Shown here piece after piece: positions 61,222 to 64,000 of a stretch of DNA of 64,000 nt; position 1 is the stretch's first letter; each line of letters starts with the position of its first letter. Made by a program: the position numbers and the translations under genes. Origin of the DNA: Volvox africanus (Eukaryota; Chlorophyta; Chlorophyceae; Chlamydomonadales; Volvocaceae); the NCBI GenBank assembly GCA_030268105.1, contig BSDZ01000047.1:62001-126000 (forward strand), read 5' to 3'. The notes under the pieces were generated by a model, which searched no databases, was not told the DNA's origin, and worked only from the letters and a program-made list of their open reading frames with translations.

Positions 61222-64000
61222 GGCCAAGGAGGGCTCGGAGGTAGCACTGGTGGCAGCTGCGGTGGCCAGGTCTTGGACGGATTTGGCGGAGGTCAGCTTC
61301 TGCTTCAACGCGCGGGCACGCTCCTTGGCCTGACTCCCGTTTGGATTTGGATTCGGTTGCACGGCAAGGGAAAACATGATGTTAACAAGGTTGCAGGAGG
61401 AAGGCAGGTCTTTAGGCTGGGAACGGCAGTCAAAAAAGATCCACAACCAGTCTCAGAGTATAACTAAAATGGCACGCGAAGTACAAAGGACCACCGGAAA
61501 TGGGGAGTAATCCACAAGCCACTTCAACCCGCAAACCCGGGGGCAACATCGAGTAGGGTTCAGTATTTGATAGCAGAGGAGAGTAGTTGGCAGCAGACGA
61601 TCAGCCGGCTGGTGACAGCAACCACCTGTCGGGCCCTAGCCTCATCTTCCAGTCGGCGGTAGTGAGCCTCTGAGCGTGCTCGCTCACGAGCCGCCCGTTC
61701 CTCCGCCCTCCTTGCCCCCTCCGTGGCGCGTGCAGCCGCCTTTGCTCGCTGGTGCTCCTGAGGGCGGGAGGTTGGCGGCGGTTATGGATGGAGTAGCGAG
61801 AAAGCAGTTCCCCAGCACATTACGAGAAGCGACATATCACACATGTGGAACACCCACGCTAGGTTGCTGTAACCACGAAGCCTCAGCCTGGCGATCTGCA
61901 CTGCCAATACTCCAACTTTGGACGCCAAGGCCCATGCAGATGCGTTCAGCCAGCGTTGCCCACCCGCCTTCCGGCCATCATCCGCATTCTGCACCCAAGC
62001 TTGACCAGAGCCCAAAGGTCCCGAACCGCAAACAGTTCCACAAAAGCTATGTACGTCATGGACTTATATCTTCACCTGCTTCAGTCGCTCCTGCTCCTCG
62101 CGCTGCATCCGCTTCAGGTCGTGCTTACTTGGATTTTTAGGCATTCCTCCCTTCGCTACCACCCTTTGGGAAACACTGCCAGCACCGTTACAGCTGCGGC
62201 CGCTAAGCAGAGCCCCAGCCGTGTTTGTCTCCGGTGCCAAGGTCTCTGTCGGTGATGGCACCCGCAATGAGATTGCGTGGCGGGCTTCATCACGGAGAAT
62301 CGGTTGCTGCGCTCCCTGCTTAAAACCCATCGGGCCATGACCCTTAGGGATACTAGATCCCTCGCCCAGGCAGTGGTCCAGTGACCGCCATGACAGAGCA
62401 GTCTTGGCTGTCGATTCGCCTGCTGCCGCCTTCATCGAGAATGGTGAATCCTCTGAGACTTCCCCTCCGAGGTCCTGCTTCTCCACCGCCCAGCGGGCCA
62501 CCTCCAAAAGGTCAGGCATGCTGCCGCTGTTCCTGGGCTGCTGCTCCAAGAGAGGTAAGCTCATGGAAACGCCAGTTCGCGATGGAACCGCTGCCGCCGC
62601 CACGGCAAGTATATGCGACGACTGCAGGGCCATCGTGCTGCTGCCACTGGCTGTAGGGCTACGATCGCATGGCGAAGATCCGGATGTCTCTAGCCCACTA
62701 CAGGGGGCCTTCAGTGCCAACCTGGACGACACCAGAGGCTCCAGATTGTCCTGGGCACACCCCCAAGTCCCCAGCGGTGTACGTTGTTGCTTCCCCTGCG
62801 ACGGGGCCGCTGCAGTTTGGAGCTGCTTCTCTAGGACATCGGAAGCCGCCATTGCCACTGCCTCTACGCCTGCTGACTCACCTCTCGCCGCTTCTGCTGT
62901 CGCTGCTTGTAATGCAGCTGATTCCGTCCGACTGGTAATGCCAGGTACTCCTGCCGCAAGCACGCCTGCATCTGGAGCAGAAGGTACCAGGACAGGGGCG
63001 CTAGCTGTCACCGCTGCTGTGTTAGCGGATGACGATGATGGAGCCGCGGATGGCGTAACTGCTCTAGGGTGTTCCGCAGGCACAACCATAGGACTGTCGG
63101 CATCAGCAACAACATCAGCTACGAGGCCCGTGGCCATTCCTATCCCGGCAACTTGCAGCTGTGACCAGGAGTTAAAGCTGGGCTCGGTATGGCCGCTGCG
63201 AGGGATATGCACCAAACCGCCGGCAGTGACAGCGCCCATCCCTGCGCTAGTGCTGGCATACGCGTGGGAAGCACGCGAGTGCACGGATAGGGACATGTCG
63301 CCAGCCGTCGCGGCTGCAATCCCCTTCCTTGCTGCCACTGTTCTGGTTGACGATGCTGCCTCATCGTGTCTGCCAGCGGCTTCGGATAAGGTTGGCTGTG
63401 CCCTAAGGAGCGCAATGCCTCCTGCTGTGGGGCCATCTGGAACAGCAAAGTCTCTGCCCTGCTTCACGGGTGTAGAAGCTGCAGCCGAAGCTGACGGCAC
63501 CTTCATAGCGTCGCCCGGCGTGACCTGGCAGCTTTGTGAGAAGGGTCTGCTGGCGGTGAAGATATCGGACACGGCTCGGCGTGCGGAAGAGGCGCTGAAA
63601 TCAGGAGCAACACTGACATCAAGGGCTTCGAGTGGCGTCACTTCGCCTTGCTCCTGATGGTCCATCTTATTTTGCTGCTGGGACGGGAGCGGCAGCTGTT
63701 GAGGTGAAGATGGCAATCGCGGTAAAGGCTGGCATGCACTGGTGCTCGCATTGCTGTCAGTAGTCCCCGTTGGTCTTGAAAACGCCTGCTCCCATCCCTG
63801 CATCCGGCGCGCAGCTCAAGTAGCCTCGCTTTGTGTTTTGCATTCCACATCTAGACCTGGGATTTACATGTTCTCTTCCCTCATTCCAGCCACTTTCTCT
63901 CCCGTGCATGTGCGAAACTCGGAAAGTAGAAACAAAGAATGAATGCTCCTGACACTCAGTTCCAACGACAATAACCTTTACTCTTACCCTTACTCTTTCA
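61222..64000 (-). pseudogene. right arm: inverted partial copy of the TEX2-like gene
   Basis: It carries copies of the long linker exon (63796-62076), the coiled-coil exon (61757-61626) and part of the next exon, all in reverse orientation and with no visible decay. The SMP exons are absent at the inner end. The copy continues past the window, so an intact second gene further right cannot be excluded. If it ends soon, it is a partial copy that cannot make a lipid-transfer domain. Confidence 0.75.

Overview
This is nuclear DNA from a eukaryote with many short introns. The best guess is a chlorophyte green alga, probably of the Chlamydomonas/Volvox kind. The reasons are dense GT-AG introns, TGTAA polyadenylation-type signals just past gene ends, alanine/glutamine-rich low-complexity coding exons, and a gene family that I otherwise associate with green plants. 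No telomere repeat, rRNA, tRNA or CRISPR array was seen.

Layout. (1) 1-3565: a higher-order tandem repeat of 1,635 bp, each unit holding an AT-rich block, a GC-rich block and three 375-bp subrepeats. (2) 3566-19550: about 97 copies of a ~163-bp satellite. Each unit looks like a 66-nt exon plus a ~97-nt intron with a good donor and acceptor. (3) 19551-23900: mostly unassigned, with a diverged copy of a piece of the left-hand repeat and weak coding remnants. (4) 23946-31784, minus strand: a complete copper amine oxidase gene in 17 exons (701 codons, all phases agree). (5) 34017-39794, plus strand: a complete Notchless (NLE1) ribosome-assembly WD40 gene in 12 exons (489 codons). The two genes are divergent and share a ~2.2-kb interval. 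(6) 39795-43207: intergenic, with small repeats. (7) 43208-47448, plus strand: a six-exon gene of a green-lineage family of unknown function. Its third intron holds a ~1.4-kb AT-rich block of rickettsia-like bacterial DNA: intact rplA (L1), then an rplJ (L10) whose 3' part has been replaced by the end of rplK (L11). (8) about 47934-60380, plus strand: a TEX2-like lipid-transfer gene with PH and SMP domains and long disordered exons in between. (9) 52784-55564 and 61222-64000: a near-perfect inverted repeat with arms of about 2.8 kb, so that the middle exons of the TEX2-like gene appear again, inverted, after its 3' end.

The genes are unrelated housekeeping or metabolic genes rather than one pathway: amine oxidation, 60S subunit maturation, and lipid transfer at membrane contacts. 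The unusual content is structural: the exon-intron satellite, the intronic bacterial insert with a chimeric ribosomal-protein reading frame, and the large inverted repeat.

Exon limits were worked out by eye from splice-site consensus, reading phase and remembered family sequences. Family assignments rest on recall and no database search was made.
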